From NCBI GenBank assembly GCA_026686845.1, contig JAIVEN010000006.1, forward strand, positions 36,688,501 to 36,752,500: a DNA stretch of 64,000 nt. The letters run 5' to 3'. Below the pieces are notes generated by a model that was not told where the DNA came from, did no database searches, and worked only from the letters and a program-made list of their open reading frames with translations. Of the stretch, positions 23,968 to 36,400 are shown one piece after another (position 1 is the stretch's first letter; each line of letters begins with the position of its first letter). The DNA comes from Adenanthera pavonina. Lineage: Eukaryota; Streptophyta; Magnoliopsida; Fabales; Fabaceae. Both the position numbers and the translations under genes were made by a program.

Positions 23968-26520
23968 ATGTCAAATAAAACATATGAATTTGGCTTTGAA
24001 AAATTAAAGAAAAAAAGAAAGGTTAAAAAATTAATTGAATCTCAACGTGGTGCTCTTAATAAAATTGTTACAATTTATAATAAAAAAAATGAAACAACAA
24101 ATTCACTTAATGAAAACATGATAGAACAATCACACATAGTTGATGTTGAAAATACTAATAGTTCTAATTTCAATCAAGATCAAGAAAATGATACAAATTT
24201 AAATGAAGATAATTTATTAGAAGAAAATAATGAGCATAATATTACATCAAATGAAGTTTCTAAAAATATTTACGATCCAGGTCTGCAGAAAAATATTGAT
24301 GAAAAGTTTAGAGATTTAATTGTAGAAAAATGTTCATTTAGATATAACAATTTACAATTTCCTAAGAATGAAAATAATAGACATTTTTCTTCATCTTTTT
24401 AACAACAAATATTGCCAAATGGAGAAAAATATGATAGAAAATGGCTACTTTATTTTATTCAAAAGATCTAGATAGAGTATATTATTTTTTTTTGTAAGTT
24501 ATTTTGTTTAAAAAATAGTGTTAATTGTTTTTTTTTTGTAAGTTATTTTGTTTAAAAAATTCTGTTAACCTACTCATTAATGAAAGCACAAGAAATTGGT
24601 CAAATCTTAGTTATAAGCTTAAAAATCATGAAACAAGTCATGAACATATCACTAATATGACCAAATGGATTGAACTAAAAACAAGATTAGGAAGAAAAAA
24701 AAATTGATAAAAACATACAAGAACAAATTAATAAAGACAAGGAATATTGGGAAAAGGTTCTCTTAAGGATTATAGCTATAGTTAAATATCTTTCTAAAAA
24801 TAATCCTGCTTTTCATGGGACAAATGAGAAGATATATGAAAAAAAAAACAATAATAACTTTTTGAGTTTGACTGAGATGCTTGTAGAATTTGATCCAATT
24901 ATGCAAGAGCATGTTAAGCGCATAAAAATGGTGATATTTATGCTCATTACTTTAGTAATACTATACAAAATGAATTTATGGAATTGTTAGCTTTCCAAAT
25001 AAAAAATATAATAATAAAAAAAGTCAAAGATGCAAAATATTTTCCTGTTATTCTTAATTATACTCCTAATGTAAGCAATCAAGAACAAATGACTCTCATT
25101 TTGAGATGTGTTGATACTTTGAGTTCTCCAATAAAATTAGAGAAATATTTTATAGAATTTTTAAAAGTCAGTGATACATGTGGAAAAGGTCTTTTCAATG
25201 AACTTATTAATGTATTGAAGAAGTATGAGCTTGATATTATTGATATAAGGGGACAAGGTTATGATAATGGATCCAACATGAAGGGTAAAAATCAAGGAGT
25301 ACAAAAAATATTATTGGGCATAAATCCTAGAGCATTTTATACAGCATCTTGATGCCATAGTTTGAATTTAGTTTATGTGATATGGTCAATTCATCTCCTA
25401 GAGCTATTTCTTTTTTTGGAGTTCTACAATGCATTTATTCTTTGTTTGCTTCCTCCACCGATAGATGAAAAAATTTGCAAGATAATGTAAGTTTTATATT
25501 AAATTATTATGTCAATCTTGATGGGAAAGTAGAATTGAAAGTGTCAGAGCGATAAAGTTTCAAACACAAAAAATAAGAGATCCTTTGATTCAATTATCAA
25601 AAAGTAGTGAAGGTCCTAAAATAAGTGAAGCCATGTGTTTAGCAACTTATGAGATTGAAAATTTTGAATTTTTATTAGGAATGAACATTTGATATGATAT
25701 ATTATTTGCTGTTAATTCTGTTAGTAAGATCCCACAGTCCAAAGATATGCATGCAAATGTTGCTATAAATAATATAAGAGACCTTATTGCTTATTTGAAA
25801 AGTTATAGGGAAATGACTTTGCTTTTTGTTTGGACTTGACAAAAATAAAGACTATCGAAATGAATATAGAGCCTGCCTTTTGGGAAAAGCATATAATTAA
25901 TAAAAAAAACATTTTGATAAAAATGTTAGTGATGAAGTCACATATTCAGTGGAAGATTATTTTTGTATTGAATATTTTCTATACATATTAGATCAATCTA
26001 TTTCTTCCATTGAAAGATGATTTGAACAATTTTTAGAGTATGAAAACATTTTTGGCTTTTTATTTGAATCCCAAAAATTTAAAACTTTGAATAATGATGA
26101 ATTAAAAAATTTTTGTATTAATCTTAAAAAGTTTTTAAGTTTTAATGAACATTTTGATATTGACGGTCTTGATTTATATTTAGAATTGAAAGTATTAAGA
26201 GAAATATTAACAAAATAAATTAATACTCCAATTGAAGTATTAAACTATATCAAAATATTAGATTCTTTTCCAAATACATGCATAACTTATAGAATATTAT
26301 TGACATTACCTGTAACAGTTGCCATTGCCGAGAGAAGTTTTCCAAAATTAAAATTACTTAAACCCTATTTAAGATCAACTATGCTACAAGGTAGATTAAA
26401 TGAATTAACTATCTTTTCTATTGAGAGTGAATTGTTATAATTACTTAATTATAAAACTTTGATAACCGACTTTGCAGCTCAAAAGGTAAGAAAATGATTC
26501 AATGATTTGCAAGTTACAAT
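23968..26520 (+). pseudogene. hAT transposase of the ZMYM1-like / TTF-DUF4371 type, decayed
   Basis: Fragments in three frames line up with the domain order of the TTF zinc finger / DUF4371 / hAT C-terminal dimerisation family. The N terminus is a lysine-rich segment (KLKKKRKVKKLIESQRGAL) followed by an acidic Asn/Glu-rich linker (23968-24402). The TTF-like zinc finger region is at about 24410-24710. The DUF4371 core is at about 24890-25380, with GQGYDNGSNMKG intact near 25252. The C-terminal dimerisation segment (TVAIAERSFPKLKLL) is at about 26310-26370. Stops and frameshifts occur throughout, including 24400, 24705 and 25350. In the position where the family normally has the first catalytic aspartate the sequence reads ILNYTPN, which suggests D to N. 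No terminal inverted repeats were found, so the element boundaries are open. Confidence 0.85.
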
Positions 26521-27486
26521 ACATTAAACCTCTTCAATATGCGGTAATTTGATTGGAATAAAATATGTTAGATATATAGGTTTAAATATCTAAGTTTTTT
26601 CGATTATTTAATTGTATCTAATATTATACTCAAAATAAAATCCCAATTTTTCTATATTAGAACTTAATAATACATTGAGAATAAAATTACAATTTCAAGT
26701 TGTATAAAAAAATGAACTTTCTCATAAAACATAATTTTTTAAAAAAATTTTTTTTGGAACATACTGACTATCAAGATTACAATAAAAGTTGTATAAGAGA
26801 GTTGAATTTAATTTTTGAAACAAAAAGTACAATGTGGATTTTTTTTGCGGGCAATGAAGTATAATATGGCTTATATATGAAAAATCCAGTGTCCCACTAC
26901 CACCAAGTGGCAAGTGGCACCCTGGAGACACACGCACGCACTCATGCACATGGATTGTTGGTCACCTTCAATTATATGTAAAATAATAATCTGATCATAT
27001 AATTGTAGCATAATGCAAATTTTAAGAATATTTCTTGTTACCAGTGATATGATCCCATAGAAATTCAAATTCTTTTTTATTTTTTTTGGTAGAAAAGAAA
27101 TTCAAATTCTTTAGTGGTGCCATTCTATCAGAGCATGAAATACAAGTTATACCCATGTTATTGATGCTCTAGGGACCCTTGTTTTAATAATTTAGTGCAA
27201 CATTGGGCCTCGGTCCTCTTTCTTTTTACCAAAAACAAAGAAGATCTTATTCTTCCAAGTGTAAGCAAGACAAGCAGCCCAAAAAGATTTACCTTCGCGC
27301 AACTTGAAAAACAGTCACTTGAAAAAAAGTCACTTTAGTGATCTCAAAATTAAAATAATTCTCACTTAATTGAAGTATCTGAATAGATTAATTTAAACAA
27401 TGCCAAATTCAAATTATTTCTTAAGAAAATTTATAGTTAAAAAATTGCATATTTTTCATTTTATTTCTTTTAAAACAAAAGAATTA
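26521..27486. other. Intergenic, no gene seen
   Basis: AT-rich DNA with a modest GC-richer patch at 26880-26950. Nothing recognised. Confidence 0.5.
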
Positions 27487-27775
27487 CTCCTTTTATTCTT
27501 TTATATAAGTTACATTTTAGAAACATTTTATAATCCCAAAATTTACAAGAGTTTATAAAATAAAAATTATTTTATTCAAAAAACATCCTTAGAAATTACT
27601 TTACAAGACATTAATTGTTTTAGCAAAAATATAATATTCTGTTATATCTATGATAATTAATAGAGGTAAATATGAAAATCAAAGCAAATTGTTTATACTA
27701 TTATTTATGTAATTAACATTTTTTTGGTTCAGATAAGATAATTAAAAGTGATTTACATTAAGTATCAAAAGAGAA
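27487..27775. mobile_element. Stowaway-like MITE
   Basis: Left end CTCCTTTTATTCTTTTATAT and the reverse complement of the right end TTCTCTTTTGATACTTAATG are imperfect inverted repeats. Both sides have TA (27485-27486 and 27776-27777). It contains the ATAAGTTACATTTTAGAAAC motif of the Stowaway type, close to that in the element at 8714. Confidence 0.7.
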
Positions 27776-28281
27776 TATTAAAATAAAAAATCAAAAATCA
27801 AAAATCAAAATCAAAACTAACAAATAAATCTTTAGTTCTTTAATTAAGAAAAATTCCCTAGCCTAGGGGAAAGCTCCGCATAGAATGAATGATGAATGAT
27901 CTTGCCCTTTTACAAAGGGAAGGGCGTTGAGGACTTGAAATCATGGTAACAAAACTTAATAGCAGAGTTTGCAGCATTTTAGATCCTATTTAACTTTGTC
28001 TGAATTAGTTTGGACCTAAAGTGGGCGAATCCAAATGCAAAAAGACCAAAAAAATAAAAAATAAAAAGCAAACAAAAAGAAATCATGGTTACAAAAGCAT
28101 TTTCTTAAAAGAAAAGGAATAAAACTGTATTCATTCGGACTAATATCACATGGAAGAATATTTTGCAACGTTCAATCCACCTAATTCCTACAATTATATC
28201 TAACAATTACCAACCAACACAGGAAAATGAAAAAACAGCCGCTATAATATTTGCGGACAGATAGAGAGAGTGTAGGGTGTA
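27776..28281 (-). other. 3' flank of LSM1
   Basis: The last few hundred bases before the LSM1 stop codon (read on the minus strand) are probably its 3' UTR. A run of AAATCAAA units lies at 27789-27815. No other gene is seen. Confidence 0.4.
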
Positions 28282-30629
28282 CTAGTCCAAGTCCAGGAAC
28301 TCCATTCTCTTCCTCATCGTTCCTTTCAGATCTGTAGCCTCCCTTTCTGCTTTCTGTGCCTGCATATTCACAATCACCCTCAAAAACCCAAGAAAATCTC
28401 CTCATTAAGCTACAAAACCCAACTGCATAAATTATAAAACTAATTTTAAACCAGCAACATATCACAAATATTACTCCAGTGTCTCATCACCCGTATTTAA
28501 AACCAAAAACCGCTGAAAACAGACCATAACCAAAAGAAATGAGATCTAAAATGATTTGTTGCACAAAAAAGCCAACCTCATTGGCTTAATTTTAGGTTTG
28601 ACCTGGATTGATTGTATATACATTTTATCATTGTACGGATCACAAGCTTCATTTTAAAAAATAGGCAGATATTCAAATTCAAATCACCAAAAATTGCGAC
28701 AATAGATATTCAAATTCATACACATTTTATCAATGTGTATGTGTGTTTTAAATACTACTAAAATGAATAAAATCGATCCAAAACCAAGTCAAACTGAACT
28801 TGTAAACACCCTTACATCACAATAGATAGTATAAGTCAACTCTGCAATGACAACGGAAGCCACCACGGTGGAAATAATTTGGAAAAGAAAACACATTCAA
28901 AAAATGCCTATAAAACAAAGGAGTGTCGAACTAGGATCATTTACCCTTCTAATTTCAGCAGCTGAAACACGTGTCATATGTGGAGGAAGTTCCTCTCTTT
29001 CCAAGTCCTAAAAGTGGGAAGAATTGTTTTTGAAATTGAGGTTGAGGTATAAAAAATTTACAAATGCAAAGTAAACTAGTCAGCAACCATACCAGCTCAC
29101 CGATCAAAACAACATTCTCCCCACGGATTACATAGAGACCCAAAGGGATATCACAATACAAATCACCAACAATAACCCTCTCACAGGCACCCTCAAGGAC
29201 AGCATTAGCTGCATATCATTAATATGAATATTTAGATGATCAATCTGTGATATGTCAAAATTTACATGATAGGAGGAAAGAAAGTTACCAAATTGATCAA
29301 AAGAGCGAAGTGTTCCCATTAGCTTTCTACCATCTCTCAGCAATACAAGAAGTTTCTCTAGAATAACAAAACTGTGTCAGACCATCAAAAGTTTTACAAA
29401 AACAAAATAAAAATTCAGAACCACCCACATTGTGATAAAAAATCCTCATTAAAATTTACAATCATGACTGGATTTCATTGCTTTCAGAACAATTTATAGT
29501 TAAAATTACTTGCAGTGAGGATTTGTTTGCTGCATATGGAAGAGGCACTGTTACATCTAGTCTATCATTGAAAGCTCAAACAAATCAATATTTCAAATTA
29601 AAACCATTTGAATCTTTTCCTCCTCACAGAATAAGAAAAGCAGTTCATTCTAAATCATTCACTTCTCCAAGAGCTTCTACAAGACTCTGGCAGTAAGAGG
29701 TCAAACAACGACAGGGTAAGATTATAAGAGGCTTGTGTTTATCCTGCTTTGGCAGTAGCAGTGGAAATTATGGAGCCCTGGAGGAAGAACACCAATAGAT
29801 GATAGTGAAAAACAAAGATCTCTGCTTCCAAATGCAACGGAAAAAGAAAGAGGCCAAGTATTGGACTTTGAACCTAAGTTATCTTGTTACCCTGCAAAGG
29901 TCGCTTATTTACTCATTTAGTATGCTTAGTATGCCCTCATGTAATGGTCGCAATTTTCTCACAATAATCAACTTTAGGCCCTTCCAATGTAACTAATGCC
30001 TCTCATAATTTTTACTTTCATACATTCAGCAGTAGAGAATTATCACAATTCCTCCCACTTTAAGGAATTAATCATTACGAAGTCTAAACATATAAGTAGG
30101 ACGCGTCAGAATTATGCTCTTGGCCATATAGCCCAAAACTAACATGCATAAAAAGAACCCAAATCATCTACTATTGAAAGAGTGCCCTTTTCCCTAACAC
30201 ATGATTATGATTAAGAAAATAGTTAAGGACGTATAATATTACAGCCCAGAATTATTGACAAAATCTGAAACATGACTTTCCACAGATATATGAAAATACA
30301 TGAATTTGTGGGCTATAACCATAACACAAAGCTTTCAATCTTGATACCCAATCAAGAAATAAAAGCCCAGCACTAAAATCCAAAATATACAGGGTTTGAA
30401 TGCGATATGAAACATCGTACGGTATGTAGTTTAATTATCAGACACGATATGGGTCTGTTGTGCTTTGTAGACTACAAATTTCAAATAAACTTTTCCCACA
30501 AATATGTATATCAAGAAGAAAGAAAACATGAACTGATAAGAAAGAAAACATAGAGAAAGAGCACTCACTGTCAAGATAACTGGCGAGTGAAGTGGAAAGG
30601 TAGATATCCTCAGGGCCTGCCCAGGACAT
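28282..30629 (-). CDS. LSM1: LSM1, Sm-like subunit of the mRNA decapping LSM1-7 ring
   Basis: Five coding exons on the minus strand were joined by hand: 30629-30569, 29357-29289, 29208-29093, 29007-28945 and 28359-28282. All introns are GT-AG, and the 387 nt encode 128 residues with no break, the usual plant LSM1 length. The protein starts MSWAGPEDIYLSTSLASYLD. The Sm1 motif (KLMGTLRSFDQF region) follows in exon 2 and the Sm2 motif (IRGENVVLIGEL) is at the end of exon 3. The C-terminal tail is charged and ends MRKRMEFLDLD. LSM1 is the subunit that distinguishes the cytoplasmic LSM1-7 ring, which binds the 3' ends of deadenylated mRNAs with PAT1 and promotes decapping in P-bodies, from the nuclear LSM2-8 ring. 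Intron 1 (1.2 kb) holds small open frames that look like chance. Confidence 0.95.
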
Positions 30630-31321
30630 TGTTGAGTATACAATTTTTCGGTATCTTAAAAACCACCGAAAAATTCCCCAGAAACCACACCAATGGCATT
30701 GGCAGCGCCAACTCGTCTTATGAGCCCCACCAACACTGAGAAAATGAAAACCCCAATTCTTGAACGACCACCACAAAGAGAACAAGAATAAAGAAGAAAA
30801 ACCTAACTTTCGGAAAACTAACAGAAAGGAACTGCTTCGAGTTTCAGATCGAATCACACAGAATGAATGATGATTAGGGGGAAAAAATAAAAGACAAAGG
30901 GGGTTCCCTTCCTGTGTATGGAAGTAGTTCGTTTTGAGGGGTATTAAAAAAAATTATATTTAAAAAAAAAAACTCAGATCTAATCGCACCGTCTGAGTTT
31001 TTTTTTTTTTTGGGTCAACGCACCGTAAAGAGTTTGGGGGGGGGGGGGGGAGTTTTCGGAGAAAGGAAGAGACTTTTAAACTGCCAGAGCCTAGATAATG
31101 CCGGAAATTTTGGAAAGGAAAAATGGGGTTGACTTAATTTCTAGGGTTTGGACTTTGACAAGGCGAATGCTGGCGGGAGCATGTAGTAATTTTTCGGCCG
31201 ATGAGTCCATTTACTGGTTACTCAATTGGTTCGGTTTGCATGTGAAATTGATTGTTGATTGATAATTGTGTCAATTGTGTGCGGATCCGAAATGGAATTG
31301 GAGATTCTAGGAGGAAAACTA
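30630..31321 (-). promoter_or_regulatory. LSM1 5' UTR and upstream region
   Basis: The sequence upstream of the LSM1 start is open for a while in the same frame but carries no family-like extension, so it is taken as 5' UTR (about 30630-30900). A TATA-like AAATATAATT on the minus strand lies near 30955. A run of 15 G on the plus strand (31036-31050) and poly-T/poly-A tracts lie further upstream. The promoter position is an inference. Confidence 0.4.
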
Positions 31322-31591
31322 CTCCCATAGTTTCAAAACAACTTATACTGTGAGGTTTTTTTAATTTTATTTCAATATAATTATTATTTTATAATTTTTA
31401 AGATAATATTAATTATTTTATGAGTTTACCCTTACTTGTAAAACTATTAGAGAGTGATTTATTTGTTTATAAATAAGGGTATTACAACAAATTTAATTAA
31501 TATTTTGCTAATTACTAATTCATTTACTAGTTTTATAAATTTTATGTACACAATTTTAAAGTGTCAATTATTTTGAAATGAATGAAGCACG
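31322..31591. mobile_element. Stowaway-like MITE upstream of LSM1
   Basis: Left end CTCCCATAGTTTCAAAACAA and the reverse complement of the right end CTTCATTCATTTCAAAATAA are inverted repeats with AATTGACAC nearby. TA lies at 31320-31321 and 31592-31593. It belongs to the same broad type as 20556-20816. Confidence 0.65.
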
Positions 31592-32660
31592 TATAAGAAT
31601 TTTATTTGAATTTATGAAAATATTTATATATATTTAATTTTTTAAGAAATTATATTTAACTTTACAATTAATATTAATTATATCTATTTACCAACAAAAT
31701 TTGGTATAGTTGACATATACCTAAATTCTTAAGTATGCTTTCCAAATTCAATACTTATCGTTAATATATGGAAAAGATTTTATTGAGTGTTATAACACTC
31801 ATTTTAATAATCTTCACATTCAGAATAAATTATTCTTTGACTATTAATTAAAAAATACACTATTTACTAAAAAAATTAGACTTGCTTTTTCATTCGGCCA
31901 AATAAAAAAAAGAAAAGCTAATCACTATCAATCATCAATATCAATATATATATATATATAATTGTTATCACAATAAGAAAACTTTGACAAAAACTATTAA
32001 TGAGTTAATGCCGCACATCATATAAAGAAAATATTGGCACGAAATCAATGAAATGGATAAGATAAAGGATACATTAGAGCTCAAAATTGATCCAATCATG
32101 TTGATCTATTAATTTTTTATCCTTAGGACTTTCATGCCTCACGTTTTAACAACTTTGCCGCCACTTCCGGATAAAGATGACATTTCCTTTTTAATTACTT
32201 AAATAGGGATAATATTTTGGTGGAAAAAAATCATACTGATATCTCACTTGCTAATATCTTTGTTGAAAGAATTTGAATCTTTTTAATTCAATAATCAATT
32301 TTGTTGTTAAATAAATAGGAATTACTAATGATAAAATATTAAACAAGTTTTGTCTTGCATTACATAAAATTTGATGCGAGTTAAATTATTCACAATTTAT
32401 AAACATTGCCGCTAATTATTAATTTTATATTGATATCGGTACTAGTCATAAAAATCCCTCTTGAATATATTTACACACTTTGTAAAACATGTAAAGTAAC
32501 AACCTTATATTATTTGGAATGTGGCTTCCATCATGAAATACTTAAATATTCGAGAGGGAGGTCATAGATATGCTTGCTCAGACTCAACATAAAACAAAAC
32601 CATGTCAATCTACATAATTCCTATATATTATCATTCCCAAACCTTCTTCCAAAGAAGATA
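31592..32660. other. Intergenic, no gene seen
   Basis: AT-rich DNA with a (TA)n run near 31945-31961. Nothing else is recognised. Confidence 0.5.
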
Positions 32661-33498
32661 GCAGCTAACAAAGTAGCAGCAAAAATAAAAGTGGTGCGAT
32701 ACAACCAATAAAAGAAGGGAACAGAAGGATTATGAGCGCAGAATAAAGTGTCCACAATGCCCAGCATTGTGAGTGCAGAAGGATACAGAACAGAGAATGT
32801 CTAGCATTCTGAAACATGAGTTGCTCTGCATCTGCAGATTCAACCATGAAAAAAAGAGGATGCTGGCACCGGTAACAAACAGAGACCCTGCTCTTCCACC
32901 AGTCATTTTGGTGCAGTTTCACAGACAAACTCTGCTTGTAAAAAGTGAGCTCCACTCCATAACCCCATCTTGTTTTACGTATATCTTTAACTTCTTGCTT
33001 GAACCTGACGCAAACAAAGGTTGTGAATCTTCAAGTTATTGTGTGTGAAGTTAGATATTGATACACTAGTAATATAGAAGCAAAAGCTTATATAGAAAAC
33101 ATTCTGATTATATGCTGTATTAACAGTTTAAAGTCAAATGTCAGAAGTGCTGATTATTTTTTTCCTGATACTATTTGGATATGTACATAAATTAATGCTT
33201 AAATAGAGGACATTAGGATCGTCTGCTGCGTAAGCAATCTAGTTTAGTCAAAATGTAAAAAGTGCAGATAAAATTAAGCATGCTTTTTAGCTCCAATGGC
33301 CACCAAGTTTTACTTCTGATACTGTTTGGCTGAAGAGACACCCTTTAAGGCACAGTCCTTTTCTGCTCAAAATCTCTTGCTTTACTTATTATTTCCACTA
33401 CTAAATGAAACCAATCAACAGTTGTACATCTAGTTATAGGATTAGGAAGTTTCTTGAACAGCTTACCTGAACATGCAATAAAAAAGTAGGAGGTAGAT
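32661..33498 (-). other. Probable 3' UTR of the LAZY/DRO1 gene, possibly with an intron
   Basis: About 30 nt after the stop the minus strand has a perfect donor, CAG|GTAAGC (donor G at 33466). A matching acceptor, TTTGCGTCAG, ends at 33005. The sequence below it (33004 to about 32660) is richer in GC than the surrounding DNA and carries an open frame of 96 codons (32955-32665) of unknown identity. A spliced 3' UTR is the simplest reading. No transcript evidence is available here. Confidence 0.4.
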
Positions 33499-36400
33499 TT
33501 ATATCTCTAGGACGATATCTGCAATAATAAAAGGATCTCATTAGTCAGTACCGCCCATGTCCATCATTTTGGAATTTTCTATGACTCACGCAAAAGCAGA
33601 ATATAAAGAATAATGTGAACTCACATTCAGAATCAGTCATAACCCATTTACAGCCATCATCAGTTCTCTCCTCTGTTTCTTCCTCATTCCTCTTCTTTGG
33701 CTTCTTGTTGTCCTCTATGCATCTCTTCATTGATGATGACCGAGAAGAAGTTTGGGAGTATATTTTCTTGTGAAGAACTGTCCTTAAAAGCTACATTTAT
33801 AAAAATGAGAAATATTTTAAGGACACATAATAAAGCATTATATAATACTTTAGCATGATACGCAAATAGCACAGGATGAAATGCCAAAGACCATTGATAA
33901 GTGCTTTGCTTTGATTCAGTCATCTCAATTCAAAATGGATTTATATAGTGATATGAACCTTGGAAGAACCCTTCATCAAGAGTTTATTATAAAATTGGAA
34001 AGATTATCCATTAGGTCCTAGGACTCTACCACGCTCCACAACCTGATCCCCACATAGGCTGGCTTTAAAGCTAGCTCATGAGACTAAAATACCAAAGGTT
34101 CATGTAGCCACTAAAAAGCACAGCAATTTAAAAAACAGAGTCTTGCTGTATCTTAAGAGCATACAAAACTTAATCTCACCCATAATACAATGCTTCAAAT
34201 CAATATCCCCATTCTAATTATACTAAAACAGCACCTATTATCATATCTTAGCGTCCATATCATGTCATAATATCGAGTCAAAATCTGTGCTTCCTAATAC
34301 AGTGACTATTGCCGCACAGTCACACGCAGCTTCATATATTGCTTTTCCAATCTTGCAAAGTTATGAATCTAAAGAAGCAAAAATTTGACAGAGTAATAAA
34401 ATCAAGCAGGTGGTGTACCTTCTCCATTTTTGATTCTTGTAGGATATCTCTAGGATTTGGTGGCGGTGCAAACCCACTCCCACAAACGAACATTTTCTTC
34501 AGAAGAAAAGCAATCGGCTTCTTCCCAATTGCCTTCTTGGTATTTTCGGCGCAAATGTCCTTGCATTTACCAAGTATGACACTAAGTGCCTTCTCAATAT
34601 CTTCTTTATCATCCGAATCACTGCACAGAGCATTACTGATCCTCCGTTCGACCTCCAAGGAGGAAGGGCAATTGAGAAACCTGTCAAGAGGGAGTTCGGC
34701 GATGTCCTTCTCCACATTGGGTTTTCGTGTCAAGAGCTTCGTGAGCTCTTTCTGGAGTTTCCCAACCTCTTCAGGAGTGAAATCTGCTATCTCCTCGGAT
34801 GGTGAGGATGGATGTTCTTCCCCATGAGGGTTTTGGGTCCCTGGGTTCGCTTTGATTTCATTCTTGTTCCCGAAAGTTCCTATTGCTAGCAAACCATGTG
34901 GCCAATCCTTGAATTCTTCTCTGGGCTCTTGTTTTGCGCGATCTGTTCACAACGAACCAGAAAATTCTAGACCTTGAGCAATGGTAAATTAATAGGAGGT
35001 CATCAACTCGTTCCTTCCTTATTTTTCTTGGAATTTTTGTTTTAAAATTAAATATATGATTCTCATTATTTTTATTTTCAAGTTTATTCTGGATAACAAA
35101 TGAGTCTCCGTGTTAGGCTGTTGGCAGAAGAAAAACGAAGAGCGTTTCAAAAATTTATAAACTTTCACAATATTTTATAACCGCATAAAAATTGGGACTC
35201 GGGGTCTCTCCTGGCAAAATGAGCCAGCTTGCAATGGGTCAGGCCCAAAATAGACTGGGTTGAAAAGCGGATTTTGCCAAACAGGTTCAACCTTATAAGT
35301 CCTAATCCTGTAGCTTGTAGGTCCATAGTTTTTTAAAAGATTTTTTGTGCTTTTTAAAATTTTTTATATAATTATTTAAATTAATATAACTAATTATCAC
35401 CATCATTCCTTAAAAATTAATATAATATTTAAATTTTACAATTTATATATCACTAATTAATAAAAGTTAAGCTCAAAATATATATAGCTCCAAAAATTGA
35501 GACCCAACCTCTTCAGGGATGAACGTAGCGTGAAAGTAGTGGGGTCCAAAATTTATTTTTAATAAATATATTTATATATAAAATTTTTTTATAAGTTTAG
35601 GTGAATTGTGTCTTAAAAGAACTCACCAGAAATACGACAAGTCTTAGGGTTAAAAGAACGTTTATAAATTACCCACTAATAAAATTCTTACATTGATACT
35701 AGAATTCGAACCCACATTTTTACTAACTGAACCAACTTTCATTGGCATTTGGTGGGCTCCTTTACTTTTCTTAATAATGAGATGGAGAACACAATATAAC
35801 AAGAAATGAGACATCTGGAGGGGTGAAACCTCAAATTTCCTTTCAATTTAGGCTAAATCCCATGTAAAAGTTTTGTGAAGAAAAAAAAATCTGAAGGAGG
35901 CTAGAGCCGCATACTTTACATGTTTGTCCACCCCAATGTGAGAGCCCTCCTGCCACACTTCTAAATTTTTTAAATTAAAATTTATAGATGAAAAATATAC
36001 TTCACAAAGTTTATGCATGTATGTTTTGTGTAATTTTAAATTTTTTAATATCTTTTTTCTTAGTTACCAAAAAAAAATGCATGACTAAATAGATTTAATT
36101 TTTACAGTATAGTATTTTTCTAATAAATAAGCATTTAAAACTACATAAATATATGACTGTATAATCTATAAAAGTATATTTTTTATCTACAAATTTTAAT
36201 TTTAAAAAAAATTAAAAATCTTGCCCTGACAACACCATTGCAGGAGGGGGTCTCAGCAGGGGAGAGCCCATGTCATGAAAATTTTAAGATTATTGCTTTT
36301 GCCCTTTTACGTAATTTACTAACGACATCTATGAATTAATATGTATTTTGATAATTTTTATTACACAGTAAATGTAACAAATGCATGCGAAAGTACATAA

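Noticed and set aside
29478..29696. A plus-strand frame inside LSM1 intron 1 as a nested gene
   Set aside because: It has no family features, no promoter context and is short; chance is the simplest reading.
30438..30857. A 139-codon minus-strand frame as a longer LSM1 N terminus
   Set aside because: Residues before MSWAGPEDIY do not resemble LSM1, and the frame continues past a good donor into intron 1.
34309..34827. A 172-codon plus-strand open frame
   Set aside because: It is the complement of LAZY/DRO1 exon 3, whose minus-strand product is clearly recognisable.
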